64,000 nt of DNA, taken from the NCBI GenBank assembly GCA_903905455.1, contig CAIVGN010000238.1, positions 1-64,000 of the forward strand. Direction: 5' to 3'. The notes beneath the pieces are model-generated. The model made no database searches. It was not told where the DNA came from and saw only the letters and a program-made list of their open reading frames with translations. Shown here piece after piece: positions 61,504-64,000 of the stretch; position 1 is the stretch's first letter; the number at the start of each line of letters is the position of its first letter. The stretch is from an uncultured Archangium sp. (GTDB lineage: Bacteria; Myxococcota; Myxococcia; Myxococcales; Myxococcaceae). Made by a program: the position numbers and the translations under genes.

Positions 61504-62318
61504 CCGAGCCCACCGCGGTGGTGGTGTTGCCCCCGGACTCGAAGCGCCCGCAGGCCGACACCCTGCTGGCCGACGTGTTCAAGCTGATGGATTACCCCGC
61601 GAAGCTCGAGTTCAAGGACATGCCCGACGGCTCGTTGGGCGTGGCCGTGCACTTCGAGGGAGAGCTGCCCGGCGTCACTCCCGGCAAGCGCAGCTACCTC
61701 GTGGACTCGGTGCAGTTCTGGCTCAACAAGGTCGTCAACCGGCCCAACGTCGCCCGCCGCTGGGTGAACCTGGGCGTCAACGGCTTCCCCGAGCCGCGCA
61801 TGCCCGGCCAGCCCCGGGAGCCGCGGGAAGAGAAGGCCCCGCAGCAGCAGCAGCCCCTGGTGGTGGCCCAGGCCCCCGCGCAGAAGCCGCAGCGGGTCAA
61901 AGAGGTGAAGGCGGCGCCCGCGCCGGCCTCGGCGCCGGCGAAGGCCGCCCCCGCATCGGCTCCGGCCCCCGCGGCGGCCCGGCCCCCGCGGCGTGATGAG
62001 AAGCGGCCCGGCGCCCCGGTGCGCGGCGACAGCGGCCAGGAGCGCTCGCTGACCCCCGCCGCCGACCCGTTGATCACCTCCGCCGGCAAGCTGCTCGCCG
62101 AGAAGGCCGCGAAGCTGGGCCGGGTGTACGGCGTGATGGGCCTGAGCGCGGATCAACGCGCGTTGATGTTGAAGGCCGCCGAAGGGCTCCCCGGCGTCAC
62201 CGCGAAGGCCGAGGGCGAAGGCCACTGGCGCCGCCTGGTGATGGTGCCCGAGAAGCTCGCGGTCATCGCCAAGAAGCAGGTGATGCCCGATTACGACGAC
62301 GAAGACGAAGACGAGTGA
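61500..62318 (+). CDS. Jag/KhpB-like RNA-binding protein, diverged
   Basis: A 272-residue protein in the position where jag (khpB) follows yidC. Residues ~25-105 have a KH-like pattern (LLADVFKLMDYPAKLEF, VDSVQFWLNKVVNRPNVARRW). A long Pro/Ala/Lys linker (110-190) follows, then a helical C-terminal region and an acidic tail (DYDDEDEDE). An R3H motif is not recognisable. KhpB proteins bind RNA and influence cell division in Firmicutes. The assignment rests on context and weak similarity. Confidence 0.6.
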   Translation: MTEPTAVVVLPPDSKRPQADTLLADVFKLMDYPAKLEFKDMPDGSLGVAVHFEGELPGVTPGKRSYLVDSVQFWLNKVVNRPNVARRWVNLGVNGFPEPRMPGQPREPREEKAPQQQQPLVVAQAPAQKPQRVKEVKAAPAPASAPAKAAPASAPAPAAARPPRRDEKRPGAPVRGDSGQERSLTPAADPLITSAGKLLAEKAAKLGRVYGVMGLSADQRALMLKAAEGLPGVTAKAEGEGHWRRLVMVPEKLAVIAKKQVMPDYDDEDEDE

Positions 62319-62322
62319 GCCG

Positions 62323-62529
62323 ATGGCCAAGACGCGCGAACAGAAGATCTTCGGGGCAGCGGTGTTGAAGACGAGCTTCCGGCTCCGCGGGGCGCTCGAC
62401 TCGCCGGCCTTCAAGAGCATCTTCCCGGGCGTGATTCGCGACCTGGGCCTCACCGACGAAGACGTCGAGGCCTTCATCGAGGCCAACCGCGAGGCGGTGG
62501 AGAAGGCCGCGCGCGGTCAGCCGAGCTGA
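62323..62529 (+). CDS. Small conserved-looking hypothetical protein
   Basis: A 68-residue protein (MAKTREQKIFGAAVLKTSF and onward), helical and soluble. It starts 4 bases after the Jag-like stop, so it belongs to the origin operon. No family is recognised. It resembles small accessory proteins, but nothing in the sequence shows a function. Confidence 0.65.
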   Translation: MAKTREQKIFGAAVLKTSFRLRGALDSPAFKSIFPGVIRDLGLTDEDVEAFIEANREAVEKAARGQPS

Positions 62530-62579
62530 AGCGCAGGTCCCAGGTCCCGCGCGCCCGCGCGGCGTGGTACACCGGCCCG

Positions 62580-63188
62580 ATGCGCATCGTTGCCCTGACC
62601 GGCTTCCTGTCGGTCGTCGCCCTTGCCCAGCCGCTGGAGTACCCGAAGCTCAGCGATGCCGAGAAGAAGAAGCTCGACGACCACCAGGTGGTCATCCACG
62701 AGCTCAAGCCCACCGACAACCGCGGCGTCTCGGCCGAGTCCATGGGCGTGGTCGACGCGCCCAGCACCGAGGTGTGGCCGGTGGTGCGCGACTGCGAGCA
62801 CTTCTCGAAGTTCCTCCCCAGCACCAAGTCGAGCGCGCGCAAGGTCGAGAACGGCGAGTCGTTGTGCTTCGACGAGATCAGCCTCCCCTTCCCGCTGATG
62901 AACCTCTGGGCGGACACCCGCTCGGTGGTGCGCGAAGAGCCCGCGGGCCACTTCCAGCGCGCCTGGTCCTTCGTGCGCGGCACCTACAAGCACAACCGCG
63001 GCGCCTGGACCGTGCTGCCCTGGGGCCCCGAGGGGAAGCAGTCGCTGGTGGTGTACCTCATCGACTCCGACCCGATGATGCTCGTGCCCGACGCGCTGCT
63101 CCGCTCGGCGCAGCAGGGCTCGCTGCCCGAGGTGTTCGTCAGCCTGCGCAAGCGCGTGGTGGCCCTGCGCGGTGGCGCGAAGCCCTGA
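62580..63188 (+). CDS. SRPBCC (START-like) secreted protein
   Basis: A 202-residue protein with a signal peptide (MRIVALTGFLSVVALA) and a START/polyketide-cyclase-like fold: VVDAPSTEVWPVVRDCEHFS, then KFLPSTKSSARKVENGES and WADTRSVVREEPAGHFQRAW. Such pockets bind lipids or other hydrophobic ligands. It follows the 68-residue gene by 50 bases and may be the last gene of the origin operon. A periplasmic lipid-handling role is an inference. Confidence 0.75.
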   Translation: MRIVALTGFLSVVALAQPLEYPKLSDAEKKKLDDHQVVIHELKPTDNRGVSAESMGVVDAPSTEVWPVVRDCEHFSKFLPSTKSSARKVENGESLCFDEISLPFPLMNLWADTRSVVREEPAGHFQRAWSFVRGTYKHNRGAWTVLPWGPEGKQSLVVYLIDSDPMMLVPDALLRSAQQGSLPEVFVSLRKRVVALRGGAKP

Positions 63189-63238
63189 GGGTGCGTGAAG
63201 AGACGGCCTCGCGTCGCCGACCTCCTCACAGGCGCTGA

Positions 63239-64000
63239 CTACTTCACGGTGGAGATGACCAGCGGGTCGCCGGAGGACGGCGTGAAGGTCACCGCGCTGT
63301 CGCTGCGGGTCACGTGGGGTCGCGCGCTGGTGTCGTTGAGCGCGAGGGCGAGCAGCAGGGTCAGCACCTCGTCGTTCTCGTCCACCGAGGCGAGCAGCTG
63401 GCCGTAGTTCGCCCCTGCGTCGCGGTAGTCGGCCGGGATCCACCACGCACGGAAGGTGTCGTCGACGGCCTGAGCCGCCTCGACCCGCGCGGGGCCCGGG
63501 GCATCGGCCACCGCCTCCAGCTTGCGCATCGCGCCGTCCCACGAGGCCCACAGGCGCTGCAGCAGGAGCCGCCGGAGCAGGGACGGGTCGGCCACCGGTG
63601 CAGCCTGGGGCAGGTCCATCGACCAACCGAAGGCGGCGACGCCCATCGAGATCCGCTCGGCCGCCACCACGTCGTGCGTGCGGGCGAGGCGGGCCGGCAG
63701 GGTGGCCCACTCCTTCGCGAGCTCGGTCCTCGCCTCGGGGGGCACCTGCGCGAAGGCCCCGCCACACACCGGCGCCAACGCGCGCAGCCCCAGGCGCGTC
63801 AACAGCGCGCCCTGCGGCCCGAGGTGCGAGAGGTCGGCCGCGAAGGCCAACGTCAGGCCACAGCGCTCGAGGGCGGGCTCCGGCTTGCCCTCCGCGAGCA
63901 GGGTGCGTACCTCGAGGTTGGTGATGAGGAAGAGGGCGGCGGTGGTGAAGCGCAGGCGGCTCCAGCGCGGGGCGCTCTCGGTGGACCACGGCGAAAGGCC
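63239..64000 (-). CDS. Hypothetical protein (5' partial)
   Basis: The frame is open to the right edge, so the N-terminus lies outside the window; the visible part has 253 residues. It is helical, alanine- and leucine-rich (GPQGALLTRLGLRALAPVCG, WDGAMRKLEAVADAPGPA), with no motif that I recognise. Codon bias supports a real gene. It is convergent with the SRPBCC gene across a 50-bp gap. Confidence 0.65.
   Translation of the reverse strand, partial: GLSPWSTESAPRWSRLRFTTAALFLITNLEVRTLLAEGKPEPALERCGLTLAFAADLSHLGPQGALLTRLGLRALAPVCGGAFAQVPPEARTELAKEWATLPARLARTHDVVAAERISMGVAAFGWSMDLPQAAPVADPSLLRRLLLQRLWASWDGAMRKLEAVADAPGPARVEAAQAVDDTFRAWWIPADYRDAGANYGQLLASVDENDEVLTLLLALALNDTSARPHVTRSDSAVTFTPSSGDPLVISTVK

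Overview
The window is high-GC DNA with GC-rich third codon positions, short intergenic gaps and many 4-base stop/start overlaps. The gene content points to a myxobacterium or close relative (Myxococcota): two Hanks-type Ser/Thr kinases, several long cysteine-rich lipoproteins (DUF4215, MopE-like and vWA types), a VIT/vWA protein with an AgmX/PglI tail, hybrid histidine kinases and a minor-pilin/PilY1 cluster. This assignment is inferred from gene families; no marker tree could be built.

Layout. 1-2.6 kb: end of a VIT/vWA protein gene, then an ECF-like sigma factor whose 3' end runs into a REP-like repeat. 2.7-11.2 kb: two very long cysteine-rich lipoproteins (minus strand) around a pirin and a YebC/PmpR-family regulator. 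11.3-13.9 kb: a three-gene minus-strand operon of lipoprotein, histidine-rich polytopic membrane protein and TPR protein. 14.1-21.7 kb: type IV pilus accessory cluster (PilV-, PilW- and PilX-like prepilins, then PilY1), interrupted by an inverted DUF1554-like lipoprotein gene. 21.7-26.8 kb: AllA-like lyase, DUF4476 protein, Ser/Thr kinase, PilZ-like protein, thymidylate kinase and an MBL-like protein. 26.9-29.8 kb: a receiver-histidine kinase and a membrane fatty acid desaturase, separated by a 0.9-kb insertion bounded by 31-bp direct repeats. 29.8-35.8 kb: HExxH metallopeptidase lipoprotein, a lipoprotein, a second kinase and a SecD-head-like lipoprotein. 35.9-45.8 kb: amidotransferase, phenylalanine hydroxylase, cysteine-repeat lipoprotein, quinone-reductase-like flavoprotein with a divergent LysR regulator, a dimethylglycine/sarcosine dehydrogenase-type protein, a vWA lipoprotein and a YceI protein. 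46.5-51.5 kb: two divergent hybrid histidine kinases. 51.4-56.6 kb: DUF2461 protein, small hypotheticals, an AT-hook protein, a patatin lipoprotein and a VapBC toxin-antitoxin pair. 57-62.5 kb: dnaA facing away from rpmH-rnpA-yidD-yidC-jag-like, with a cluster of DnaA-box-like sites between them that marks a likely replication origin.

How the genes work together. The rpmH-to-jag operon is the classical origin-proximal ribosome, RNase P and membrane-insertase operon. PilV/W/X and PilY1 would form a priming or tip complex for type IV pili. The receiver-kinase and the desaturase may once have been neighbours in one transcription unit.

Besides genes, the intergenic regions hold several families of palindromic repeats (6.3, 23.2, 35.1, 45.9, 46.0 and 56.8 kb), two REP-like elements at convergent gene ends, and sharp inverted repeats that look like operators (23.1, 28.15, 40.0 and 53.3 kb). 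No tRNA, rRNA, CRISPR array, integrase or transposase gene was recognised.
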